From positions 60,250,848-60,314,847 of the forward strand of contig OZ007570.1 of the NCBI GenBank assembly GCA_963931925.1: 64,000 nt of DNA, given 5' to 3'. This DNA comes from Onchidella celtica. Lineage: Eukaryota; Mollusca; Gastropoda; Systellommatophora; Onchidiidae. Under the pieces are notes generated by a model. That model was not told the origin of the DNA, did not search any database, and saw only the letters and a list, made by a program, of their open reading frames with translations. Each line of letters starts with the position of its first letter. Within the stretch, counting starts at the first letter, position 1. Below are positions 22,501-33,596 of this stretch, piece after piece. A program made the translations under genes and the position numbers.

Positions 22501-25500
22501 TTGTGAGCCAGATTATGAATTTTAATATTTTATCTCACATGTAACGGTACAGTAAAAAAGAAAAAGACAAAATCCTTTTCACAATTTTACATTTTTTCAG
22601 TTTTTATTGAAATTCCAGTGATTTTGATAAACTTTGTTTTTTATAGTTTTTTTTATAAGACTGAACAGAAGATGAACATCTGATCTCAGATTAGATCACA
22701 TGCCTGATCCTGACAATAGATCGTAGTATCCATAGTGAAATTTTCATATCTTATTCATAAAAATGGATATTCTTTCAAAAAGAACATATGAGATGGCAGA
22801 AATTTAACTCTAAGCTTGTTTTGTTTTAATGAAAAAGAAAATTTCCAAAATTTACGCATGTACTGCAACTGATATTGTGAAGGGCATCCTCTTCTGCTTT
22901 AGGCTGTACATCAGTACATGTAATTCTAAGCTGTGGGCACACTTAACATGATAATCTATATCATATATATATATCAATGCATTTGTACTGTGAATGAAAC
23001 CTGCATTTAATTTTCTATTTGACAACATTCATTCGCTGCGTCAGCACAAGGGCAGTAACGATATTTACTAACATTTTACTATTTTGGTGACATTCACTCT
23101 ATTCAGTGAATTTTAACAAATTGTTACAGATGGTATACTTTGCATGATATGGAAGGATGTCAATTAAACTTATGCTTTATCATCCACACAGCATTCAGCC
23201 AGTTAAAAAACAGCATACATTACATTAAAATTAAAACAGAATTCAACGATGTGGATTCGACCTATGCATATGCTGAAACAATATTTTTCCCTAAGTTATT
23301 CAACATAAAACACACATAATATAATCTCACTTGCTAAGTGTTGATTTTAATAACACAATAGTTCACCATCGTTCTGTTTGTTTACAATCCGTTCTACCTT
23401 GCACCATGGCGGCCAAGCCTCTCTAATGGGATCGCGCGTCAGGGGCAGATAATACACAAAACGACTCCCCATTGCATCAGGTCGAACGTTTGTCACAATA
23501 TGCTGACTTATTACTTATTTTATATGCTTCAATATGCTGTGCATTGTTTTCTAGGCAGGGAGGACCCAGCGCTTTTCAAAAGTACCTGTCTATCTTGGGC
23601 AAAGACAGTGCGCTGAAAGATGGTTCCTCTTCCAAATGCTTCTTCTGGAAGAACAGCTGTTTGGCTATCAAAAAGCTAATGGGAAACATACAGACATCGA
23701 CGATTGTTTAATGATGATATTGTGCTTCTTAATGTGATTTATACTAAAACCATTCGCAAAGTGGACGCAAATCTAATTAAAGTTTAATCTTTGCTTGGCC
23801 TATCAATTTTCAGTGACGTATATCTGGATCGGCGCTTCTGATCATTTTAGCGAAGGACAGTTTGAATGGTTGAGTGATAAATCACTTTTGGGATTCCGTG
23901 ACTTTCCACCCCCCCAGCCTGACGACGACACAGGTGAGTGAAACTTATCGGCACTAAATCGCACCGGTTGCATAATGTGCACATAATGATGTGTAAAACT
24001 GTGTTCTCATGTGTACGGAAACGGAAACGGACATGAAAATGATATGCGGAAACGACGTGCGGAAATAACATTTTGTGTTTCCATGGTGTACGGAAACGGA
24101 AACGGCCAGAATAAAGGAAAGTATCACTTTTGTTTCTCTAGTCATGAGATTCCACATTTAAAGAAATCATGTTATGATACAGATATCTACATGTTTTTTT
24201 CATATTTATGTATACATGTATTTCCATATACTCAACTCAGGAATGTTGGAATAGAGATCCAAAGAGTTGACGTAGAGGGGAAAGGGGAGGGAGAGTGTCA
24301 GCAAATGAAAATTGTACGTAGGGGCGGGGGAGGTGTCGGGATAGCATGGCGATTTTTGCAGTTTTTATTTATCATAATGATTTTGCTTTAAAAGGATAAA
24401 GACGGAAGAATGCAAATTAGATTTGGATTTTATGAAAATCAAATTAAATAATAGATCTGGTTTCTTATACAACAGTCCAATAGTACATAATTATCTAAAT
24501 CTAGTCCATAAAAATGCTACTAAGTTTTAGAACACCGAGGCCTCGTTATGGACATTTACCATTCTAATGGCAGCTCCTACGTGGTGGGAGGGGGGGGGGG
24601 TGGAAGTGGTGGGTTCAAGTCAAGATTGTAAAAGGTGTACGTGGTTGCGGAGTGGGTGTGGAGGGTAAAAAAAATGGATAAAATCAATCCTACAGAGACC
24701 TACTTTTAGCCAAATATAAATACAAACAGGGTTGATGTTAAAACAGTCGTATGTGAGGTGACCAACTGATGATGATTACTACATACATTAACATATCAGT
24801 TTAGCTGGTAATCATTGTGTTCACATAGCAGCAGTTTTTTTTTTACAGCTTTACGAAACAGACAACATTTTAGTACAGATGTGAAGTCAAATAAATGAAG
24901 TGAATGATGAAGCACAAACTCAATATCATATAATCTCTCCTCATCGCCTTTGCTATACTTTCCCAAATATATTTGTGTAAATCGGAGCCCTTGTGATCTG
25001 GCCGCCTCCTCACGTCAAAAAAAGTCTTATTTTGTCTAACAAGCTCAATGGACCTCCATGTCACTGTTTGATATGTGCCATGGTCTTGGCTTCTTGGCAA
25101 TACGGTTTCTGTCACAGTGGTTGACCCAGAGAGTTCGTTTCAGTTTATACCAGAGAAAAAAGCGCGACAAAAAAAGCGGGAAATACGTAAGTTCCGACCT
25201 GCGGCTTTGCGGCAACGGCTAAAAATTGCTACCTAGTGCGAATTTTTTTTTTTAGGCGTTTCCGCACGTCGTTTTCGTTTCGGTTTCTGTACACACGAAA
25301 ACACCCTTTCTGTTTTACTACTTGATGGATTTTAACATTTTCGTTTCCATTTCCGTTTCCGTACACATGAGAACACACCTTTAATCTATGAGCATATTTC
25401 AGTCCTAGTTCTATTGTTATCCGAAAGAAGAATTTAATTACGCAAGTCATAAGAAAGGAGAGAGTGGGATTTGATGGATGGTCTGAGATCATTAATTAAC

Positions 25501-28500
25501 CAAAACATCCTCTAATCACAACAATGTCTGTAAATTAATTTTTCTGATAATCAGGATTTCTTTCAATGGACCCTTTTCATCTGCCGTCCTCCATATCAAG
25601 TGATTTGCAAACAAATGGCGGCGTGCCCAACTTGTAGGGCGGAAGCGGTGGACAACAGTCGAACGATGCCATCCTCTTGCTGGGCACCCAACTGTACAAA
25701 CCGGTTACATGCTGGTTCTGGCATAAAAATGCATCTTTGCTTAGACTGCGCACATATTCAGATGCCATCACTAAGGCAAGTGGAGGTTTTTGCCCTACAC
25801 GGTACTTTTCAAAGCCATGCGGCTCCCCACAAACAACCGTAACGCGGAAGTGAAAAGGGATTATAAATGTGTCAAGACGAGGTGAGTCGGGATATGGGGG
25901 GGATAGCCCCACGACTGTTCAAGAGGCCAACTCACACTTCCACAGGCATACCATAAATAATCAAGTAACACAAGTTATATATTTAGTCAGGCCTGAGGGG
26001 CCTTATTATTGCAATATGACAATTCTGACTGCATAATAAATACCAGTAATCATATAGCATCCAGGGTGTAATTCCAATCAACTAACTAGCACTTTTTCTA
26101 CTTATAACCAGCAACCACACATACATTCAAGCAAATATGTTATACATCTGAACTTGTAGCCGTTATAGCTTTCCAACTTATACAGCACAATTCCCCTTAA
26201 GGCCTGTTTACACTGGTAGGTTTTAGGAATAGAAAAAAGGAATGGGGGACTGTGCGGGGTGAACTCTCTGGCTTTCCCGCTTTTGTTTTCCGATTTCATC
26301 TTTCGAAACGCTGTTTGTTTACACTGGTCCGTTTTCTGAATGAGAAACGATGCGCGTCGTTTGTTTTGGTCATGTTTCGAAGCGAGAAATCGGAAAGCAA
26401 AAGCCGGAAAGCCAAGAGAGTTCTTCCCATACAGTCCCCCATTCCTTTTTTCTATTCCTAAAACCTACCAGTGTAAACAGGCCTTATCTAATACTTATGT
26501 CGAACTACTCGACATGGATATTTAATAATTCCTCACATTCCTTGCTACTCTATTAATCACAACACTTTAGCTACTGCATTAATCCACTACACTCGGGTAA
26601 AGGTTCCTTAGATGTCTAATCTATCAGTCCTGTCGAACGAGATCTCTGGACTCGGGGAGTTAGTCCTTATGGCTGACAGTGGATTTCTTCTGTCAGGGTA
26701 GCCCTGTCTTCACTGGCTAATCGCTGGACCTTACCATCCAAATGACACGGTTTGTACCCTTGGCCCGGTACGGAAAGGCGTTGAACAGCTAGTTCTTGAC
26801 GTCAGCTCTTTTGTCTTCGACTGTTGTCTATGCTTCGTCTCCTACTTCAGACTCAGGAGAATGAGCCGAGAGCGCCTCACTGCGCAAATGCCTACAGCCG
26901 TCTCTGGATAAAACATGGCGGGCCAACCCTTTTATAGCAGAAATAACCCCGTGGAGCTTCCCTCCCTAAACGCGTCCTCCATGAGCTCACATCTCCGTGC
27001 ATTCCTAGCACAACCTACCGCCTCAGGGTGTGACTCCACTAACTTACAAAATACCACTTTTTACCCTAAGGGTCCGATCACACTAACACTACTCACTACA
27101 CTGCACACCGTGAGCTCTGTTCCACAAACTCACAAAATTCTGGTCATGACAAAATGTATGATATGCTTGCTTATACTTTTCTTTATTATAATCATGCATT
27201 TGTTTTTGTACTTTCATACATTCTTTACATTTTGCTTTATGACCATCCAGAATTTCACTTTCTTTATCAAATAGATAAAGTGGCCTTTGAGCAAAACAAG
27301 TATTGCAAGTTTTAAAATCTTCTATTTTTATTAGAAAAAAAAATATAGTGGTGTATAAAAGTTATATGTCTGGATAATCTTGTTAATTTTTTCTGAGCAA
27401 TTGAAGCGAGCGAAAAAAAAAAATCGAGGTGAGCCAGACAATGCAACTTTTACATACTACTCAGGATAGGTGTAAGTTACCGAAAAGAGAGTGATGAAAT
27501 TTTCTGTTTACACTAATTAAAAGAAAATTATTATTTACATGTCGTCGGTTGGCCGTTGGAGCCTCTTCAAGTCAAAAAATCAAACTTTTGCAGGAGCAGG
27601 AAAAAACTGATTATCTTTAATAGTTTTCATTATTGGGAGCTGTAACTTGGTGCCTCGCCTACATTCTTGACCAGTAGTTGTACCGTGTACTGCATTTTGA
27701 CGACAACCCTACAGTTATTACGTAACCAGAGTTAACGAGGTTATAAAACGCTGAAAACGGCTGTTGTAACCTCGCTAAAGCTTTAACGAGGTTCAAGCGC
27801 ATACATCGCCCCGCTTGGCTGATCGTATAACCTCGCTAGCTTTCTTTGGACATAATAAAAATATATCTAAAAGTGCTTCAGCGGCACTTGTTGTCGTCTT
27901 TGCCGTTTTAGTTCTGTTCTGAATTTATCCCTCGAAACCAAAGAATGATGATTCTTCTAACTTAGTATTTCACTTCGTTTATTTCCTATACCATTCGAAC
28001 GAATGTAATATAAATGAATGATTTACTATCTAGCCTAAAACGAACTATTTAGTCACACTGTAGCGTCTTGCTGTTCGCGGTGACGATCGATATTGTCTCA
28101 GCCCCTTCGTCCCACCCCCCCCCCCCCGTGTTGTTCGCCGCACTCGGCGACCTTTGTCCTCCCTCCCCGCCGGTAGTCAATTTTTTTCCCTTTAATGTCT
28201 AGCGGCCTGCTGACCTGTTTTGTTGATTGTAGGACAATTCAGACTGTACCACAGTGTGCGAGATAAACTTGTTTACGCTAGGTTGGCCTTGACCTGAAAT
28301 AACCCATTAATGTGTTGTTGTGTGATTGAGCTCTTGGTGTGTATCCCGCACGTTCCAGATCAGTCTCGGGCTAGTTAGGGGGGCAAGCCGGTTCGTGGAT
28401 GTTCTGTCAGAATGGGTATAACTATAGGAGAGCCAGGCGAGCGTGAGGGTGTGCAAGATCCAGTTATATGGTCAAATTTGTATACCTTCCCCGCTAGGCG

Positions 28501-29215
28501 TAATTAGGTTCTGAGATATCACGTTTTCATCTAAGAGTTATTAAACTTTAGTATTTGGTGTTCAACGGATCCCGGGTTTATTTTTTACAACAGTTCGTGA
28601 TAGTTTCGTTTTTTAAAGGGTAACAGTTCAGATCATCTAACTCTTCCAATCATAACGTATTGAAATTTACATTTGCTGTTACACACACTTCGAACACAAA
28701 GTATTACATGTCCTTTGTTTACAAAAGACGTGAGATACACGATTAAGTTTCTCTTTCTTTTATTTATCTTTCTCTCTCTCTCTCTCTCTCCAAGACCTCT
28801 TCCATTCTATCTCTCTCTCTCTCTCTCCGTCCCTCTGTCTGTCTTTTAATCTTTGTCTCTGTTTCTCTCCTTTCTCAAACCCCGACTCACCCTACCCCCC
28901 CCCCCCCCCCAAACCGCATCCATCTGCCTCTGCCTCTCTCTCTCAACACTTTGCACTTGAAATTTGAACCCCGGGGATTAGTGTTTTTTTGGGGGGGGGG
29001 GGTGCGCGTACAGTTCTGTTGGGCAGTTCATTTCATTGTCTGTTGGAATACTTGAATACTATGCTGTAGTTCTTCGAGAGAGTTGCCCTTTGGTTCTTTG
29101 AGAGAGTTGCACTTTGGTTCTTTGAGAGAGTTGCACTTTGGTTCTTTGAGTGTTGCACTTTGGTTTTTGTGACATTGAGAGAAAGTGAGAGAGAGAGAGA
29201 CAGATAGGCAGACCA

Positions 29216-29250
<35 letters not shown>

Positions 29251-29390
29251 GAGAGAGAGAGACAGAGACAGAGAGGAGGGGGTGAGAGTGCTGCACTTTG
29301 ATTCTTTGAGAGAGCTGCATCTTGTTTTTTGAGAATGTGGCACTCTGGTTCCGAGAGAAAGAGGGAGAGAGAGAGAGAGAAAGAGCGAGC

Positions 29391-29426
<36 letters not shown>

Positions 29427-32400
29427 GAGAGAGAGAGGGGGAGAGAGAAAGAGAGTGGCACGTTTGCTCATTGAGATAGCTGCATTTCAGTTCCTTCGGT
29501 AACTTTCATTTTTGTTCTTTGAGAATTACTTGTTTGTACTTTGAGAGTTACTTGTTTGTACTTTGAGAGAGTTTCACTTTGGGTCTTTGAGAGCTGTGCA
29601 CTTGGTTCTGTGAGACAGTTCCAGTATAGTTCTTTGAAAGACAGTTGCAGTTTAGAGCACTGAGAGAGCTGCACTGTGTTTCTTTGAGAGATCTACTTTC
29701 ACACCAATAAGGTTTGTGTGCAATGTCAATCAAAGGCTCCTGCGATCGGCATCTTCCTCTAACAGGTTTTGAAAGTGTTTATTGCGCCATAATTATATTG
29801 TCCTCTGCTCAGAGGAAATGTTGAAAATAACAAGCTGGAAATGCTGGTCACTGATTGATATGAGACATTATTTATAGCTTATTAAAGTGTGGGTCGAAGA
29901 TGCACATGATTAATTACAGATTGATTAATCAACTCAAATTCTTTACCCAAATGATATTTACCATTAGGCTTACCTTATTTGGTCACGTTATGTCCGCCCA
30001 TATTCGCCCGTTTTTTCTTTCTTCAAAGACGGTGTCTACTCCATTGAGCGGCAACTTCAAAGACGGTGTCTACTCCATTGAGCGGCAACTTCAAAGACGG
30101 TGTCTACTCCATTGAGCGGCAACTTCAAAGACCGTGAACTCGGCGTCGCCCATTCCTTTGATGTATTCATTCAATTTTACCCTACCGTTGACGATTACAT
30201 CGATGACAATATCTCTGAATTCGGGCGCAAAATCTACGGTGTTTGAGAGCAAGGCTATTTCAAAGTGACCACATTTTATACGTCCCCAGACTCAATGATT
30301 TTACTGGCACATAACTATAATTAATAAAAGTAATTAAAAAAAAGTCATTTCGAACTTAATAAAACCTAATTAGGCCTACTCTGTGTGTGTGTGTGTGTGT
30401 ATTCCCTATATCCCAAAACCCCAAAAAATAAATAAAAGTTGCAGTTTATGGTATATGACTGCATTTCTTCAATCTCGTTATTTGTTAACTTGATACATGT
30501 ACAACTACGAAATAATAATTTTTTCATTGCGATTACATTTGTCAACTTTCACTTTTTTTTTCTTTTTCAAGCGCGAATAATTGGTATTTGTATTCGGCAC
30601 GCTATTAAGCTGGGTTCTCGTGTGTACGGAAACGGAAACAGCAAAAAAATATAAAAAATCCTTCATATAATAAAAAGAAAGAGTGTTTCCATGTGTACGG
30701 AAACGGCGTGCGGAAACATTCTTTCTATTTCATACTTGAAGGCTCTTTGACGTTTCCGTTGCCGTTTCCGTTTCCGTATACATGAGAACCCAGCTTAAAA
30801 CGTTTAATAAACGTTTACCATTAAACGCTATTAAACTAAAAGTTTAGCGAGGTTCAAGCGCCAACATTCTCCCAGTGGAATTTTACCGATGTTATAACAC
30901 GGGATTACATCATCGCTTTTCTCCACTTCTAAGCAGGATCTTTTTCATTTTTCCAAGCGCACCCGATGTGTCTCGTGCTGTGGATGTCATTAAAAAAAAA
31001 AAAAAAAGTGAATTTGCTCAAAAATCAACTTAAAGAGGTTCCAAGAGCCGACCGACGATGTTTGATTTACATTTTTATTTCTTACTAGCAATTGTCCCCT
31101 TCAATGAACAGAAATTAATAAAGGCAGTAATCTGGAGCAAATTAGCAATGATCAGTTAGTCGAGCGATGTTTTACCATACTGTAATGGCCTCCACGCTCG
31201 GCGTCGCTGCTCCTCTGTACCATGCACAGCGCAGTCGAGTATTATTAGTAGCATGTCTATGACTGAGAATGATTTTTGTTTTACATTGTGACTAACTTTA
31301 TGCTTGGCTGCAGGTCGAGAAGAATGTTTGCACCTCCATCACGTGCTAAATTATCGATGGAATGACGGAATGTGTGATGGCAAAATGAACTTCGTGTGTC
31401 AAAAAAAGTGAGTCATAATGGTGATCAATTAGCTTTTTCTCTCTTGAGAAAGTTAAAATGTATGAAGCTTGAACTCCCACGGGTGTTGGTTGTCCATACT
31501 TTATCAGCAATAAACCCTGCCACAATACGCACATCGTGGGCTGAGGATCAACTGGTTTTATGTCCACATTTTTTTTCCTGCCCAATTGAGAAAATTATGA
31601 TTGAAGTTTTTTACCCATGTCATATTTTTATTCTCATAAGTGGCAGTAACTCCTTTCATGGTAGGGTTGTAAAAATGAAGGAAGTCTTTCAAACCATTGC
31701 CTTCAGAGCATTCTAAATCAGTTTGTAAGGAAAATATGAGAAATTGATTTTGGACAATCATAGAACTTTATGATTCCGAGATGGTTTTGAACTAAAAGAT
31801 TCTATCTCCATGATATATCCTTGTGATTTGTAAATTAAAAGCATTACAAACTTCAGACTTCAAAAGATCTTTTGAATACCCCATTCACACTTTACATTTC
31901 ATACAAAAATAATTTTAAAATGTTTAAAAAAAACATTTATTGAAAGAAAATAACAAAAAGGTTCCATCGTGAAGCTCTTTCTCAGTGAAAAGAAAAGGAA
32001 ACTGAGAATGGGGACTGTCATGAAAAAGTAAATGAATGAACCTTTAATAGCATTCAGCATGCATTCATTATTAAATGAACATCATTTTAACTTTTTAGAT
32101 TGGAAAAGTGATTTAAAAAAGGAATAGATTCAATTTAAAAGGCGTTGATCACACTATGACATTAAATCATTAAACAATGTACGAAAATCATTTCGTATAA
32201 TTTACATAGGGAACTTTTTATAACACATTTTTTAAAAAGCATTTGATTATGATGATTATAGAATATAATTGCATGAATTAATAAATGAATAATAAAATAA
32301 TAAGAACACATTCCATGTGAACAGGAAATACATTGCTAACAAATTTAAAGGACCCTAATCAAGATCATTCATGAGCCTCTTGCCAATGGTCCTGTTCTTA

Positions 32401-33596
32401 GCTCTATACAATTATATTCCAATCTTATATGAAAGATAAAAGATATAGATAAAAGCATTTACCTTTATTATCTGTTAATTGGAAAGGGAAGCACTGAGTT
32501 TTACTGACATAAAGTTCTATATTCAAAGGTGATAACGGGGTTAATCACTGACAATCCCTAGTTTTAACTAATTCCACCTTAATCTGTCTACATTGGCAAC
32601 GCTGTACAAGTAAAATATGAACAAATCTACACACCATAACAGCGTATTAAAGATTAATTTATACTGACATTGGTACAAGAGCCCTTATTTCATCGTCAGA
32701 TTCGTTTTCTTGGAATACGGCAAGTTTTAGGCTTGTTGAAATGGTTCTGTGTAAAGTTGCATTCCGCCATTTTGTTTCAGGTCACATGAGTGAGATCATT
32801 GATGGAGGGAGATAGAAAGTATTAATATGTTTTCTGTCTTGAAATGTTCTTGTAGTCTTATAATAGTTTCGAATATTACTGCAAGATTTCTTCCCCTTTC
32901 ATAATGTCAATTTTGGAGAGAGAACTTGTTAACCTTAAGAGCCTCATCCATTGGTTACCTTTAAAATGACCTAATGTGAACATAGAACTAGTTAATCCTC
33001 AGTCCACGACATGTTTGTAAATTAGTACTGTTTCTTTTCATTAGAACTTAATAAGCTGGATATAATTTTAAAGTGTCCAAAAGGCCAGATGTAGATTTGG
33101 ATATCCAGTTAAAAGATCGTTTGCGACCCATCGTGGATTTGCTTTTACAAATCAAGGTCAGAGGCTCGTTCAGTAAGGATGCAGTTTGCCTTTCCTCCCC
33201 GTGTCCACCTTAACGATACAGAAAAAAAATATAATCTGACTGCCCTCGCCCCTCCCGGCACGCATGCATACAATGGTGGATGTGCCTTAACAGGATCTCC
33301 CGAAAAACAAGAGATCAAGTAAGTAGGATTAAACCACCCACCCTCTATAAAGTCAGCGAACTTGTACGCTACAATCCTCCTTCCTCCTCGAACCGGATCG
33401 AGTGGAGATCTATTTTAATTCTTAGCTGATTTGGATCATTATCTGGATATCCAGATATTTTGAACTGGATGATCCAAAAATCCAAGTCACTCCAAGTCAA
33501 GTCGCTGCCCAGCACTAGCTATTATATAATACACAATTCCTTAATGGATACGCCCTTTTCTTCTCTTGCAGACCTGATGATCAAGATCACCATTAA
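19489..33596 (+). CDS. Secreted C-type lectin, gene 1 (QPD type)
   Basis: Coding exons are 19489-19546, 20507-20598, 21027-21117, 23814-23933, 31314-31407 and 33572-33596. All introns are GT..AG and the joined phases are consistent, giving 159 residues. A hydrophobic signal peptide (KVLVVVVSGLVFA) is followed by one long-form carbohydrate-recognition domain with six cysteines. The CRD begins HSCPRSW and contains WIGASD and EGQFEW. It then has QPD in the first sugar/Ca2+ site and WND in the second, and ends FVCQK. In this family QPD predicts galactose-type binding; EPN would predict mannose. A short His/Asp-rich tail follows. It is expected to be secreted as a soluble lectin for pathogen or glycan recognition. 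No stop or frameshift is visible in the CDS. The closest relative is gene 2, 26 kb downstream. Confidence 0.88.
19547..20506 (+). repeat. Lectin gene 1 intron 2 with minisatellite and duplicated exon remnant
   Basis: About 19640-19775 holds three to four imperfect copies of a roughly 30-bp unit containing AGTCTAGACCATCAGA, also present in gene 2 intron 2 (45805-45895). The stretch 20110-20400 repeats 19410-19700: sequence upstream of exon 2, the exon and its donor flank. In the repeat, exon 2 has lost about 40 coding bases and the hydrophobic core. CT-rich runs (19997-20060, 20411-20435) lie between. Confidence 0.65.
20507..20598 (+). CDS. Lectin gene 1 exon 3: CRD start
   Basis: The acceptor CCTCAG ends at 20506 and the donor GTAGGT starts at 20599. 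It encodes the CRD N-terminus RGHSCPRSW..SGYCYGFSQ..TWADAL, with the first two cysteines of the long form. Length 92 bp, identical to gene 2 exon 3. Confidence 0.88.
20599..21026 (+). other. Lectin gene 1 intron 3
   Basis: Aligns along most of its length with gene 2 intron 3 (46517-46935). No insertion or other feature was seen. Confidence 0.7.
21027..21117 (+). CDS. Lectin gene 1 exon 4: CRD helix region
   Basis: The acceptor ATGCAG ends at 21026 and the donor GTAAGA starts at 21118. It encodes AFCRAYDGTLVEPRDASLND and the following WLKQEVQARQ, the second CRD helix with the third cysteine. 91 bp, as in gene 2. Confidence 0.9.
21118..23813 (+). other. Lectin gene 1 intron 4
   Basis: 2.7 kb, AT-rich, with no recognisable gene. 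The end (about 23470-23813) aligns with the end of gene 2 intron 4 (51730-52096), including an AGGCAGGGAGGAC-like segment. The middle has no clear match in gene 2, where transposons occupy the intron. Confidence 0.55.
23814..23933 (+). CDS. Lectin gene 1 exon 5: CRD core with QPD
   Basis: The acceptor TTTTCAG ends at 23813 and the donor GTGAGT starts at 23934. It encodes YIWIGASDHFSEGQFEWLSD and, further on, FPPPQPDDD. The QPD tripeptide occupies the place of EPN in gene 2. The base run behind PPP is C-rich, so a read check of this codon stretch is worthwhile. Confidence 0.9.
23997..25381 (-). mobile_element. PIF/Harbinger-like element with a MADF-type fragment, in intron 5 of gene 1
   Basis: The ends are inverted copies of a roughly 35-bp sequence containing TGTGTTCTCATGTGTACGG followed by GGAAAC repeats. 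3-bp target duplications TAA lie at 23994-23996 and 25382-25384. Lectin gene 2 has the unoccupied site with one TAA near 52269. A minus-strand frame (25115-24870) reads SIELVRQNKTFFDVR and then HKGSDLHKYIWESIAKAM, a MADF/Myb-SANT-like DNA-binding start as found beside PIF/Harbinger transposases. No transposase domain is left, so the copy is non-autonomous. Confidence 0.75.
24870..25115 (-). pseudogene. MADF/Myb-SANT-like domain fragment
   Basis: The 81-codon frame has an N-terminal part (about residues 20-58) that fits a MADF-type domain: LVRQNKTFFDVR followed by LHKYIWESIAKAM. The C-terminus (FIIHFIYLTSHLY) is not family-like and is probably intron or decay. It lies inside the TIR element 23997-25381, which explains its origin. 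Confidence 0.5.
25385..25569 (+). other. Lectin gene 1 intron 5, segment shared with gene 2
   Basis: Aligns with 52285-52440 in gene 2 intron 5, sharing for example GAAAGAAGAATTTRRTTACGC, and confirms the element boundary at 25384. No gene. Confidence 0.6.
25613..25860 (+). pseudogene. Possible decayed THAP-domain N-terminus
   Basis: An ATG at 25615 opens a frame that soon reads CWAPNCTNRLHAGSGIKMH, similar to the start of a THAP finger (C-x4-C, then a GIxxHxFP-like segment). The second half of the finger is not readable in one frame. A solo LTR interrupts the sequence at 25870. It may be the 5' end of another P-type element. The longer minus-strand frame over the same bases has no family signal. 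Confidence 0.3.
25870..27151 (-). repeat. Solo LTR of a second LTR-element family, minus orientation
   Basis: The outer ends are TGTCAAGAC at the left and GTCATGACA at the right. Perfect 5-bp target duplications AAATG flank it at 25865-25869 and 27152-27156. A minus-strand TATAAAAGG lies near 26938. It is unrelated in sequence to the gypsy LTRs described above. A palindromic MITE (26197-26488) sits inside; without it the LTR is about 990 bp. No internal coding region is left. Confidence 0.8.
26197..26488. mobile_element. Palindromic MITE nested in the solo LTR
   Basis: Long inverted ends contain GGCCTGTTTACACTGGTAGG followed by TTTTAGGAATAGAAAAAAGG at the left, inverted at 26430-26485. TTAA/TTAT-type bases border it. 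The short reading frames inside are not genes. It belongs to the cut-and-paste type that targets TTAA or TWA; the superfamily is not resolved. Confidence 0.75.
27157..27536. other. Lectin gene 1 intron 5, AT-rich segment
   Basis: No gene or repeat recognised. A poly-A run lies at 27413-27422. Confidence 0.3.
28755..28905. repeat. (TC)n microsatellite inside TIR element A
   Basis: CT dinucleotide runs interrupted by unique bases, followed by a C-run. Confidence 0.85.
29045..29700. repeat. GA-rich microsatellite and short tandem repeats in TIR element A
   Basis: 29165-29460 is mostly GA dinucleotides. On both sides lie repeated units with TTCTTTGAGAGAGTTGCACT. It is the counterpart of the CT-rich array at 55140-56070 in copy B. 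Minus-strand frames of up to 147 codons here are low-complexity artefacts. Confidence 0.85.
30021..30122. repeat. 34-bp tandem repeat, three copies
   Basis: The unit begins CTTCAAAGACGGTGTC and starts at 30021, 30055 and 30089, with a fourth partial unit following. Copy B has a single unit (about 54480-54515), so the array expanded in copy A only. Confidence 0.9.
30609..30794. mobile_element. 186-bp MITE with TTAA flanks, nested in TIR element A
   Basis: The inverted ends GCTGGGTTCTCGTGTGTACG and CATGAGAACCCAGC are flanked by TTAA at 30605-30608 and 30795-30798. The GGAAAC-type inner repeats match the ends of the element at 23997-25381, so it is a deletion derivative of that family. Copy B at the same position (near 53965) lacks it and shows the empty site. 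Confidence 0.85.
31062..31313 (+). other. End of lectin gene 1 intron 5
   Basis: Sequence between TIR element A and exon 6. The last part aligns loosely with 57600-57694 of gene 2. Confidence 0.5.
31314..31407 (+). CDS. Lectin gene 1 exon 6: CRD C-terminus with WND
   Basis: The acceptor GCTGCAG ends at 31313 and the donor GTGAGT starts at 31408. It encodes GREECLHLHHVLNYRWND and then MNFVCQK, holding the last three CRD cysteines and the WND Ca2+ motif. 94 bp, same as gene 2. Confidence 0.9.
31408..33571 (+). other. Lectin gene 1 intron 6
   Basis: 2.2 kb without a recognisable gene. The corresponding intron in gene 2 is only about 0.7 kb (57789-58481); the two align at both ends. The extra sequence, about 31900-33450, looks like inserted AT-rich repeats but no ends could be defined. 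Confidence 0.45.
33572..33596 (+). CDS. Lectin gene 1 exon 7: coding end
   Basis: The acceptor CTTGCAG ends at 33571. It encodes PDDQDHH and the stop TAA at 33594-33596. The counterpart in gene 2 ends PNAQHQH. Confidence 0.85.

Larger units (their letters stand above)
27537..31061. mobile_element. 3.5-kb TIR DNA element, copy A (non-autonomous)
   Basis: The terminal inverted repeats begin ACATGTCGTCGGTTGG on the left and end CCGACCGACGATGT on the right. The motif AACCTCGTTAA recurs inverted just inside the ends. The copy at 53644-56715 is the same element in the opposite orientation: 27590-28080 aligns with the inverse of 56200-56690, and 30000-30300 with the inverse of 54290-54560. The interior contains CT/GA microsatellites (28760-28860, 29165-29460), a poly-C run (28896-28910) and 34-bp tandem repeats (30021-30122). 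There is no transposase frame. The superfamily is not resolved. Confidence 0.75.

Noticed and set aside
24011-24391. Frame of 126 codons with GNGNG repeats
   Set aside because: It translates the GGAAAC-repeat TIR of the PIF/Harbinger-like element.
29028-29471. Minus-strand frames of up to 147 codons rich in Ser/Leu
   Set aside because: They translate a GA/CT microsatellite inside TIR element A; several frames are open at once and there is no domain.
30021-30122. CRISPR-like array
   Set aside because: The 34-bp units are directly adjacent without spacers, and the context is an animal transposon.
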